From Gaeumannomyces sp. JS-464 (lineage: Eukaryota > Ascomycota > Sordariomycetes > Magnaporthales > Magnaporthaceae), in NCBI GenBank assembly GCA_002197995.1, contig NGZR01000003.1:1178001-1242000 (forward strand): a DNA stretch of 64,000 bases, read 5' to 3'. The notes under the pieces are model-generated. The model did not search any database and was not told the DNA's origin. It saw only the letters and a list, made by a program, of their open reading frames with translations. Position 1 is the stretch's first letter; each line of letters starts with the position of its first letter. This document shows positions 11,241 through 21,204 of this stretch, one piece after another. Made by a program: the position numbers and the translations under genes.

Positions 11241-12454
11241 ATGGTTGTTGTTGCTGTCGCCGGCGGTACTGGCAACGTGGGCCGCGCCCTCGTCGACGCC
11301 ATCGTGGCCACTGGCAAGCACGAGGTCAAGGTCCTCTCACGCAAGGTATATGTCTGCTCCTTTATTTCCAATGTTTCTCAGATCATGACACTAACATCGC
11401 CGACATCAGGCCGACCCTGCCCTCGCCGCAGAGATCGGGGCGTCCATCCTGGCCGTCGACTACTCTGACGTCAACGCGCTGGCCAAGGTTCTGGAGGACA
11501 ATGGCGTTCACACCGTTGTGTCGGGCATCGCCATGCACAGCGAATCGACCAACGGCACGGTCCCTGGCGAGATCGAGCTCATCCGTGCTGCGGACCAGTC
11601 CAGCACCACCAAGCGGATCATCTCCAGCAACTGGGGTACACCTGTCGACGATAGGCAAGTTGTTAACCCCTTTCATCAATCTCCTTGAAATCCCTATTCT
11701 CATCCAATGTAGTAAAATCGGTGCTGACAGCCTCCCAGCTTCGCCGACCGCATCAGCTCCACGCAACCCAAGATTGAAGCCGGGAAGGAGCTGCGCAAGG
11801 CCAAAACCCTCGAGTGCACCATCTTCAACACGGGCTATTTTATGGACTATTGGGGCATCCCTGCCGTCCCCTCCTACCATTCCCGCATGCCCACGTACTT
11901 TTGGATAGACATGGCCAACGACGCCGCCGCGCTCCCGGTATCCGGCAACGTCCCCGCGGTGTTCACCCACACCAACGACGTTGCCCGCTTCGTCGCTGCC
12001 AGCCTGGACCTGCCCAAGTGGGAGCCAGAGATGAACGTGTATGGCGACCGGCTCACCTGGAACGAATTCCTTCGTCTGGCCGAGGACGCCAAGGGTAGGC
12101 ACCGTGTCTCTTTCCGCAGCCTCTCTCTAGAACCACCCAAGCCTCTCTTCTCCCTAAGCTTCTGTCGTCTTTTTTTGCTGACGTACGACAACGACCTTAT
12201 CAGGAACCAAGTTCAACGTGGTCTACGACAGCGTGGAGAAGCTCAAGGCCGGCCAGACCACGGAGCTGCCCGCTCAGGTCCCGCTGTACAAATTCTGGCC
12301 CAAGGAGGCCATGCACGCCATGGCCGCCACCATGGGCCTGTGGTTCGAGCAAGGCGTCTTCGATCTGAAGCCCGCCAAGTTCCTCAACGACGAATTCCCC
12401 GAGATCAAGCCGATGACAGTGAAGGAGATGCTGGACAAGGCCTGGAGGAAGTAG
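11241..12454 (+). CDS. NmrA-like / isoflavone-reductase-like NAD(P)-binding protein
   Basis: A 318-residue atypical short-chain dehydrogenase (NmrA/isoflavone reductase-like), acting as an NAD(P)H-dependent reductase or a cofactor-sensing regulator in the cytosol. The N-terminal GGTGNVGR is the dinucleotide-binding loop of a Rossmann fold, at residues 8-15. Four exons splice cleanly: introns at 11346-11409, 11655-11738 and 12095-12203. The second intron has a GC donor (GCAAGT) with a normal AG acceptor. Later blocks include SSNWGTPVDD, FNTGYFMDYWG and FTHTNDVARFVAASLDLPKW, usual for this family. No frame break is present. It is divergent from the Zn2Cys6 gene, so shared control is likely but not shown. 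The substrate cannot be told from sequence. Confidence 0.9.
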
Positions 12455-13023
12455 ACAGCTCCGTGAGATGGATAGTTGGTAATTGCTAGCTAGATATGCG
12501 TGCAACTTCTCGATTTTAAAAGGAACCTTTTTTCCTTAAGGTTGATTAGTCTGCCTTTTATCGAATCCCTTTGGCTTACGCAGCTTGACGTCATGTGCTT
12601 TGTTGCCGATTGCCTTTTAAAAACAACAGTTTCACGGGTTTGCATCCCGTTCGTGATCTGGCAACGCTCTTCAAGGCAATTAAGGGGTCACTCCTTATAG
12701 CCATGACTTAGGCGGATGCTCGGGCAGAATGTTCCTCGTATCATCCCCTCAAAGGATGCCAGGAATAAAAGAATACTCCTTCAAATCCACATTACATCAC
12801 CTCACCTGGTCTTAGATAACTAAAGCCCGCACACTTCACAGCAGAAAGATATTATAAACTGCCTTAGATACCCTCCAAGCGACCATATGGCTGTGATCAA
12901 CGGATCAGATCACACTTGCCCATCGCATCATCTTCACCGAGGCTACGCGATAAATAAAAAAAAAAAAAAGAACTCTGGCGGCCAGGCAGTTCACTAGCAC
13001 GACTTTGCTTGGACATACATATT
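12455..13023. other. Intergenic region between convergent genes
   Basis: Contains the 3' ends of two convergent genes and a run of A at about 12955-12969. AT content is higher than in flanking genes. No further gene seen. Confidence 0.5.
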
Positions 13024-13619
13024 CTAAAGAATACCTTCCTTGGTTACCCCCTCCCTGCGGTCCCAGATGACGTGGTCGAACCCCAAAACGATCGAGTCCG
13101 GAGGCAGGGAAAAGATGGGGTTATCATCCGTCGCCATTTTCTGCCACTCGGGCAGCGCCAACAGGCCCTTGAGGTCCTCCGCAGACTCGACCCAGAGCTC
13201 CGCGACAGCGTCGCAGTCCAGAACTGGCATCCCCAGGCCCTTAGCAATCTCCTTCATCTCGGCCGTGACGTGGCGCTGTTCCCGGGGGGGTTTGGAAGTC
13301 AGTGTTTGCGCGGCGGAATGGAGAGCCATAGTGGTGGCTTTGTCACACCAATGTGCGGCGAGGTCGGATCCAGGGTGCGGAGGCCGTTTGCGCGGGGGAG
13401 AGCAGCGAGCGAGACATACCTGGCTGTAGCCTTTGATCTTGTCCCGCCCGGCGCTAACGGACAGGAAAGCCGAGACGTGGTTGTTGGCCCAATAGGTGAA
13501 GAAATACTCGTCCGAGATGTCGGGCCGCTTCTTGAAATGGACCGGAGCTTGGCGTATTTCCCGGGCTTTGGTGGCGGGCCCGTGAGAGCCGGGAGGTCTG
13601 GAGGGTTGCCTGTCGCCAT
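13024..13619 (-). CDS. EthD-domain protein (dimeric alpha-beta barrel)
   Basis: Small protein of the EthD / ferredoxin-like alpha-beta barrel group, often found with fungal catabolic or polyketide-modifying genes. From the ATG at 13619 a Pro-rich lead runs into KKRPDISDEYFFTYWANNH, the classic start of an EthD barrel. Exon 1 ends KIKGYSQ at a GTATGT donor and the intron ends CACTGAC...AACAG. Exon 2 begins RHVTAEMKEIAKGLGM and carries a second strand set with AVAELWVESAEDLKGLLALP and the C-terminal VLGFDHVIWD. One base seems missing near 13552 between the start and the barrel. It stands 58 bp from the TA duplication of a transposon, so its promoter may lie partly inside the element. Confidence 0.75.
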
Positions 13620-13677
13620 ATTGTTGTCCGTTGATTTCGCAAGGGGAAGTCGTCGGGGCTAGACAGTCGATGGGGTA

Positions 13678-13845
13678 CTTGTGCGGGCTAAAAGCGCCAC
13701 GCACTCGATCGGCCCTTTGGGGATAGAGTGCGGCACGGCAACTTGTCGTTTTCCCCGCAACTTGTCGTTTTTCTGCAACATAATTCCCCATAGAAATTAG
13801 CGGTAAATCAATGTACCCTCGAATTGGCGTGTAACCTCCCCAACT
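13678..13845. repeat. Left terminal inverted repeat of Fot1/Pogo element
   Basis: Pairs with 16450-16617 in inverse orientation. The outer 130 bases are nearly identical and contain a direct doublet of CAACTTGTCGTTTT. Similarity fades inward beyond about base 13845. Differences between the two ends are mainly C/T and G/A. Confidence 0.85.
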
Positions 13846-14034
13846 GCATATTGCACAAGCCTATGCATGCCTAGTAACGCGTTTTTAATCGGCAACCCCG
13901 CTCCTACCGCGAGGGATCTCGGCTCGACTTTGCTGTATCTCGCTGCTTTTAAAGCAAAAACGCACCAAAATAAAAAGGGTTAAAAGCGAAAAGGAGCGCG
14001 ATTAAGCGCGGATAGCTAAGGCCCGGGTCCTCGC

Positions 14035-15130
14035 CGCCGTTAAAAATATTAAAAACGGGCGGTTTAAAAGCACCGCTAACGCCGCAAAGCATTACAAATT
14101 AAACGCTTGTACGCTTTAAAAGCGCCGGAAAAGCGGCGGATTTTTGCAATTAAACGGAAGGTTAAATAAAGCCTTAAACAATACGAAAAAGCTCGCTTTA
14201 AAAGCATAAATTAATTAAAAACAATTAGCAAGTTAAAAACTCCTATTAGTAAAAAGATTAATTTAAACGCAATTTTTTAATAAAATACTTTTAAATAGGA
14301 TTTCCCGTTATTACCGTCGCTTTTACGCAAACCGTTAACTCGATCGTTAACCGCCGCCGGAAATACTCGCCGCCGCGAAAAATTAAAAAAAAATAAGCGC
14401 AAAAGTGGCTTACGAAAAACAAATCGATGTTTAAACGAATGCAAAGTACGCCGCGAACGTTTAAAAAGCGCGTTGCTTAAAATAAAGCCGTAATTAAAAA
14501 GTGGTTTAATTTATACTCGCAATGCGTTAAACGGTATAAAATCGAATTTAAAAATTGTTAAAATTTTAACGAAATTAGCTTCCGGGTTAGCGTATTCGAA
14601 GGTAACGTTATTTAATGCTATACGGATATTAAAACTTAATTTTAAAGCGATTTAAATTACCGCGCGCTTGTAACGATAATCGAAATTTATTTAACCGCCG
14701 GCATAACGATTTTTCCGTTTTTAATTAATACCGGGATTAATATTAGCAAAAAGCACGTAATTAACTTTTTTCAATTAAAAACGAAGCTTATTATAAGCGA
14801 AAACGGTTAAATTAACGATCCGATCGCGTTTAATTGGTTAAATTATTTTTTTAAGTTTTTAAAGCCTTTATTGTTTACTAATTACCGTTTATTAATAATC
14901 GATAATTACGGATTTTATTTTACTTTTCTTTTTTAAAAAAAGTGCTAGTAAACGAAAATCGTCCTTTTTTTTTTGCTTTCGTATATAACGCATAAATTGC
15001 AACCTTTTAATATTAGTATTTTTTCGGCTTACAAATTTACGCATTAGCGAAATTTTAAGCACTAAATTAAATACGGCGTTATCGATTATAATCGCTTAAA
15101 ATTTTTTAACGGTTTTAAAAATATGCGAAA
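14035..15130 (+). pseudogene. Fot1/Pogo transposase remnant
   Basis: No continuous frame remains. Stop-ridden translations preserve the order of a Pogo-type transposase: helix-turn-helix, CENP-B-like region, first Asp block, second Asp block. Loss of Asp/Gly/His codons to Asn/Tyr agrees with G-to-A and C-to-T changes. Confidence 0.75.
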
Positions 15131-16449
15131 GCGCGCGTTTAAAATTAGCACGGTAAAATCGGCGTAAGCAAAATGCGGGTTTTAGCCGTTTAACCCGAAA
15201 GTTATACTTAATAATTTTAAAAATCTTTTAACTTCCGCGAGATTTGCCGCCGTAATAACGCAAAAGGTCGGGTATATTTTAAATACTATAAATTAAATCC
15301 GCCGAATCGAGTAACGAGGTTAGTTTTTAGCTTTTTTTTATAACGACGATAACGGCGAGCTTTACTTTCCCGTTAAAACGCTTTTACCCGTTTTACTCGC
15401 GCATAACTGGAAAAAAGCTATAACTTTTACGTTAAATTTATTAAATATTATTATTTTCGAAAATTGGCTTAAAAAACGTTTGCATTTCTCCGCTAATTCC
15501 GGCAAAGCCGTTTCGCTAACGATATTGCACGTTTATTCGAAGGTAAAAAAGGCAACTTACGTTGCGATACTCGCCAACGCGCGTGCGATTAAAAAGCTCC
15601 GCCGCCGTAAGCAAGCCTAAATTAAACGCAAATAACGAGCTTTTTTAAACAGGTTAATTACCAAAATTGGGCTAATATTTGTTAATAACGCGCGTTTGCG
15701 GGCGATTAATAACGAGGGCTACCGCCTCGCTGCTAAACGAAGGGAACGCCGGCGTTTGCGAAGCAAAATTTTTAAAATGAAGTTAAAAATATTTAAACGT
15801 TAATTGCGAAAGTATAAGCAATAAAAAGGCACGCGTTTTAAGCAGTTAAAAGCGCGCTTGCAATTAAAAAAAGCGAGGCGCAAAAAGATTGCCGACCTCG
15901 TACGCCTTTAAAAAAATGCCCTCGTTAATAAGGTTACCTTTTTTAGCAAATATTAGCAATAGCGCCGGGAACGCGACGATCGGTTTTATGCTTTGCAAAA
16001 AGAGGCTTTGCTTTTTACCCGCTTACAATTTGATAGGGAAAAAAACGACGTGGCTTTCCCTCCTACCTGGCAGCTTACCAAAGCGCTTTCCCTTTACACG
16101 CCGTAGCGTTTTACGGCACGAAACGAAAGCACGGTCCGGAAAGTAATGCGGTTTTTTTAACGAGATAAGTACGGCTTAAATTACGCTTTAGGGATCTCTT
16201 TTTCGAGCAAATATACGGCAGAGGACTACGAGGTATCCTTTTTAAAAGGCACAAATACTAAAAAAAAGCGTTACTTCCACGTTAAATGCTGCTAATCGCG
16301 ATAATTAAAACGAAAAGGCTAATTTAAACGACTTAATTAATCCCGCCTTAGCTTAAATAGCTTTATTTTTAATCAATTTACTGCAAAATGCATTTCTTTT
16401 AATTTGCACGAATAGGCTTTAAGCGCTGGAAGTAGCCCTTGTTTTATGC

Positions 16450-16617
16450 AGTTAAGTAGGGAACTCGCATAATTGAAGGTATATTAATTCACCGCTAATT
16501 TTTATGGGGAATTATGTTGCAGAAAAACGACAAGTTGCGGGGAAAACGACAAGTTGCCGTGCCGCACTTTATCCCCAAAGGGCCGATCGAGTGCGTGGCG
16601 CTTTTAGCCCGCACAAG
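16450..16617. repeat. Right terminal inverted repeat of Fot1/Pogo element
   Basis: Inverse copy of 13678-13845. It carries GATAAAG where the left copy has GATAGAG and CCATAAAA where the left has CCATAGAA, that is G-to-A changes of RIP type. Confidence 0.85.
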
Positions 16618-16619
16618 TA

Positions 16620-17222
16620 GCCGAGTTGGTGAGGTAAGGACATGTGGGTCAGCAGTATCCATCAGTTGGCATCTGCACACACGGTATTCTTATTCGTGGT
16701 GCGCTTAATGCTGGCCGCACCGCCTGGAATTACAGCACGACTGGGGCGTCGGGCGGGCTTGGCTGTTTGGATTTAGCGCCGAAAGGCGTTACAGGATTCA
16801 ATCAAGATGTCGCAAGTGCGAAAACGCAACACCCCAGTCCAGAACCGTCCAAGGTAGGGCATAAATTCACAATGCATCATATTCGTAGGCGTTACACGAT
16901 GGGACCCTTACACCCCGACCCAATCAATTGACGTATCGCTTGCCGGATGTTGCCCTGCATCGCCACCACCTAGGCAGCACTGGTATGGTATGGATGTGGG
17001 TGGTAGAAAAAAACACCAGCACCGTTGTTGATTCGTCGCCTGCCCATCATCCTTGCTCCCCGCTTTAGGTGGCCAAAGTTGGTCCTCAGCCCCTGGAGGT
17101 GGCCTGCATCGTTCCCGCTGTTTTTCTCAATTTCATGACCAACATGATTTCCTCTCCCTCATCGGTGCTGTTGGCCTTGCTCCTCGCGCTTCTGCTCAAC
17201 TGCGGCAGCTTTCTACGCCGCC
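16620..17222. other. Intergenic region right of transposon
   Basis: Normal base composition returns abruptly after the element. No gene was recognised before the start at 17223; a CCGCCATGG context marks that start. Confidence 0.5.
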
Positions 17223-20200
17223 ATGGCTGACCCGCTGAGCGCTCTTGGTGCTGCGTCGGCCGGGGTCCAGCTCGGCGTCGGGGCTGTCAAGTCGATCGCG
17301 GGGGCGGTCAAGCTGCTCAGGGAGCTCAAGGATGCCCCGAAGGAGGTCTCCGAGGTCATTGACGATCTTGCGCATTCAGCCGAGCGGATCGGAAGCCTCT
17401 CGACAACCATTAACGACCTCACGCCGGAACAGCATGTCCGCCTCTCTCGCCCAATTGCTGAGTTCAACACGGCCACCGCGAGCCTGGTTAGCAAACTCGA
17501 GTCCCTGGTTGATGGGACGGACAGGCGCAAGCGCGATGCCCTCAAGCGGGCTTGGAGCCGGGCCCGCTACTTGAAGATGCGTGACGAGGTGCAAACCGAG
17601 CGCCTCAGGTTGGATCGCCTGGACCAAGAGGTCAAAGGTGAACTGCAGATCGTCTTGGCGGAGTCCCAAGGCCTCATCAGGTTCGTGGTGCTATTTCTGA
17701 TCCCGCGCCGTGGATCCCGGCCGCGCCAGGAACTAATTCTGCCTGCGCTTTGCTCGTCATGCTACCCCCTCGAAAGAGATGATGTCGCTCGCACACTCAA
17801 ACTCGCCGAAGACACTATCGGTCCTGATGTCAAAGCCACCAAGGCCACGACCACGGCGATACAGAACGGTCTCGACTCTGGCTTCACGCAGGCCCGAACT
17901 CATATCGACAGCCAGCTAGCCCAACATTTCGAGGGCGTCCACCGCAAACTCGATTTGCTGTCTATCAGGCTCTCTGTGGGCCTTCAGCAGGATCGCCGCC
18001 TCGGCATCCTACACCAAGGCACGGATTCATCTTTGAGCTCGACCCCAATCCCAAAAGGGCTTGTTGCGGCGGATCACGCCGGCTTTCTGGGTCCTGGACC
18101 CGAAGCCAAAGACATGCTGGCTCAACAAATCGCGTGGCAGCTTGGGCGCTACCCTAGCTTACTTGGCGAGGCGTGTGAGAGTCACCAGTCCCAGTACCGG
18201 CGCCGAAAATCACGGTGTCGATGTCCGCCCTCGACCGCGACTCGATCTGTAGCGGGCGGAATCTTGCGCTTCGAGGCAGAAAGAAGCTCTGAACACCTGT
18301 CTGACTGCCCCAGACACAGGTCGAGTTCGTGGCGCTACTCCGTATCGCTCCGGCTCGCCCCTTTTCTCAATAAAGCCGTCCAACTCACTCTGGGCGCCAC
18401 GTCTGGCGCTGGCGGCTGGTCCCTCGCCCCTCCAATCATGGTTGTGCCCAGGATCAGGGCTATCGACTCTCCAGCATACGGGCTTTTTGAATCGCGACGG
18501 GCGATTGTCAGCTACGACTCGTGGAATCAGAATCGCGTCGAGGCTACCATCAAAAAGCTGAAGGATTTGTGTAGGGACTTGGAGGAGTGTCTCCAGAAAA
18601 GGCCGATGTCTATTTACGAGATCATCGACATCGATTGGACAGACGTTACTATTTGGGACGTGAGTGTGATAACCGAACTTCGAGGAGCCCTGCGTTAGTA
18701 GCTAAGTTGTGAAACAGTGTGTTTGGGAGATGCTGGGTGACTTGATGCCCGGCACCAACACGATTGAAGCGGGCCATCCTCGTGTACGCGTATTCCGCGA
18801 GGCGCTTGCGCTCGCCCAACTCCTGTGCAAGTACGGCGTGGACCCGAGGGAGGAAAGGGGAAGATACCAGGGCGGAGCCTTGGAAACGGCCTGGATGCTC
18901 GAGATATCCAGTCCGGCGCGAGGAAGCGAGCACCAAATATACAATGCCATGCGAGGCCTGGATGCTCTTGAGGCGTGTGGTCGCCTCAGGTGGAGCAGCG
19001 CCAGTCCCTATGACCGACGGCAGTACATCCGACACCATCCTAACCTCCGAAGCTGTAAGGAAAGGAATGACCGTCCCTAAATTTTGCCCGAGGAAATGTC
19101 TGACTCTGACCGACAAACCCTACACAGATCTCGAGGCTGAGCTGCCAGAGCTGACGGTTCTCCTAATGGCCGGCCATTCGGCGCATGATCTGAGCCGTTT
19201 GAAAGCCGCTGACAAGCACCAGCTCCAGACAGAGGTCTTCTTCAAGAAAGATAGCCACGAGGTTAGGTGGGTATCTTGGGAGCCAGACGATTATTGCAAT
19301 GCGTCCGCGGCGGAGATGGCTCTCGGGTGGCCAGAGGGCCTCGAGTACGTGGTCGGTCTGGGCTGTGATGTCCGCGCAGCGCTTTATCTGGTCCTGCAGG
19401 GGCTTGACCTAGATTCGTTCGGCAGAATCCTACGAACGCCAACCGCCATCTTCTCCCCCGACGACTCCCCGTCCTTCCTCGAGATCGTGTTCGGCATTTC
19501 GAGCGTCGACGCAGGGGCGGCAGCCTTCAAAGCCGCCGCTGCCGAACTGGCCAGCCGACGGAGGATGCTGAACGATTGCGCCCTGGAGGTCCTCGAGCGC
19601 GACCACTGCGCGGAATATGGCCTCGTCCCGGGAAAACTGCTGGTGCGACACTCGGCGCAAGTCATCGAAGCAATGACGGGGGATTACTACGCGGCGGAGA
19701 TCCCAGAGGGTCTCATTTGCCATTCGGAATTCTCGACGTACGACTTTTTGCTCAAGACTAAGCAGAAAATCTGGTACGACATCAGGAACGCGAGCCGTCT
19801 CGACTCACTCCTCCAGGCCGGCTTCGACGACGTCGACGCCCCGGACGCCTCTGGGGAGACGGTTCTGTTCAAGTGGTGCAGGCGGACCAGCTCTGGCCCG
19901 TTACAGACCCCGGACCCTGACGTTACTCTTTGGCTACTACACCACAGCAAACAGAGGGTGTTCCCGACCGAGATCGTCCTGAAGAACCAGTCCTACCCCG
20001 GCGCGCAGTTTCAGATCGCCGGCGTGCTGGGGATAGAACACGTCAGGTCCACCGCGAACATCACCAATCTGGACACAATGTCGAAGCTCGCCCGGTGGGC
20101 CAAGGCGACGCTCACAGTGCCAGATGCGACTGTTGCGGACGGCTGCGTCTGCTACTGCTCATCCAGCCAGGAATGCTCCGCTCGGGGACTGTGCCTTTTG

Positions 20201-21187
20201 CGTGGTTGTTGCTCGCCCGGGGGATGCCAGCCGCACTACATGTTTAAACTGCCCCCCGGAAACCTCCCGATGTCCAACCGCCACGGAGACGCCGAATTGG
20301 CCAAGGTGGCCGCGAGAACCTGGTATCGATCAAGAAGCCAACTCTTGCACAAGTGGAGCCGCTGGTGCGGGATATCAGGCATGGAAAGGGAGGAGTACTA
20401 CCTTCAAGCCTGCCGGCTGGAGCTGTTCGAGCGGCTCAACATGGCGCACACGTGCTGCCTCAGCCGGATGGGGACCGACGGCGAGGGGCTGCTGCGGCGC
20501 CGCGTCTGCCCGGACGAGGACGAGCAGGCGGAGATGCGCGAGGAGGACAAGGACTCGGCGCAGCAGCTCGAGGTCATGATGCGGGAGTACCGGCTGGCTC
20601 GCTGGAGGCACCGTGGGAAGCCGGTGTATGCTCGCAGGGTCAAAAACGGCCGGGCTGTGTGCTTCTGGGATCTGTGGCGGGATGCTGTCGACGTCATTTT
20701 ACCCTTGACTGCCGAAAATTTGCAGCATCGCCATGTCAGAGATTTCGGCGAAGTCATCGAGGGGCATTTCAAAATGGTCCAAAGAACCCTCGATCTCATA
20801 TTTCATGTCCATCGCGTACAAAAGACTACATTTGTTGCGGCCCGGCAGAGATCAGAGAGGGCAACGGCAATGCTAGCGAATATGAAGGGGAAAAGAATAG
20901 AGACTAGGATGGAAGGGAGACTGAAATCCGAGCAGGAGGGTACTCCCTGGTGGCTGGAACGGCAGTTGGAGCAAAAAATGAAGCTGCGGAAGGAAAGGAG
21001 ACGGAAGATTCAGGAGAGGAATAGCGAGAGCATATCAGGGCGGAGGAGCAAACAGGACCAAATGTACGGGCGAGCGATGCGGGCAATCAGACATCAACGG
21101 GAGATCCGGGTCAGACACAAGTACGGGGAATGGTTTCTGTGGGTTGGGTTCCGGAAGTGGGCCGAGGCCCGAAGAGGATCTGCCTAG
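17223..21187 (+). CDS. Large protein with PigL_N-type NLR N-terminal domain
   Basis: Function unknown. Residues 1-150 look like the fungal STAND/NLR N-terminal domain PigL_N (MADPLSALGAASAGVQLGVG, then helices with LRELKDAPKEVSEVIDDL). A coiled-coil region with QLAQHFEGVHRKLDLLSIRL follows. The C-terminal two thirds (about 19110-21187) is one long open frame with a degenerate ankyrin-like unit (VDAPDASGETVLFKWC), a Cys-rich patch (CVCYCSS..CSARGLCLLRGCC) and a very basic helical end rich in Arg/Lys/Glu. No NACHT or NB-ARC P-loop is visible. Splicing or frame breaks are needed near 17690-17780, 18100-18300 and 18690-19110; exact junctions were not settled, so this may be two genes. It ends 17 bases before the convergent oligopeptidase stop. 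Confidence 0.6.
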
Positions 21188-21204
21188 ATGGGGTGTAGCA
21201 GTAT

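Larger units (their letters stand above)
13678..16617. mobile_element. RIP-degraded Fot1/Pogo DNA transposon
   Basis: A 2,940-bp element bounded by perfect-looking inverted ends and flanked by TA at 13676-13677 and 16618-16619, the target duplication of Tc1/mariner-superfamily elements. Both ends start CTTGTGCGGGCTAAAAGCGC when read inward. The interior is AT-rich, keeps CpG and is poor in CpA/TpG, as expected after RIP. Remnants of a Fot1/Pogo transposase are readable on the plus strand: a psq-type helix-turn-helix near 14035-14110, a block like WFNLYSQCVKRYKIE at 14499-14545 with a corrupted NFDETGF-like motif after it, and LLIIDNYGFYFTF near 14886-14930 in the place of the usual LDGHGSH. 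Many stops interrupt it, so it is not autonomous. Confidence 0.92.
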
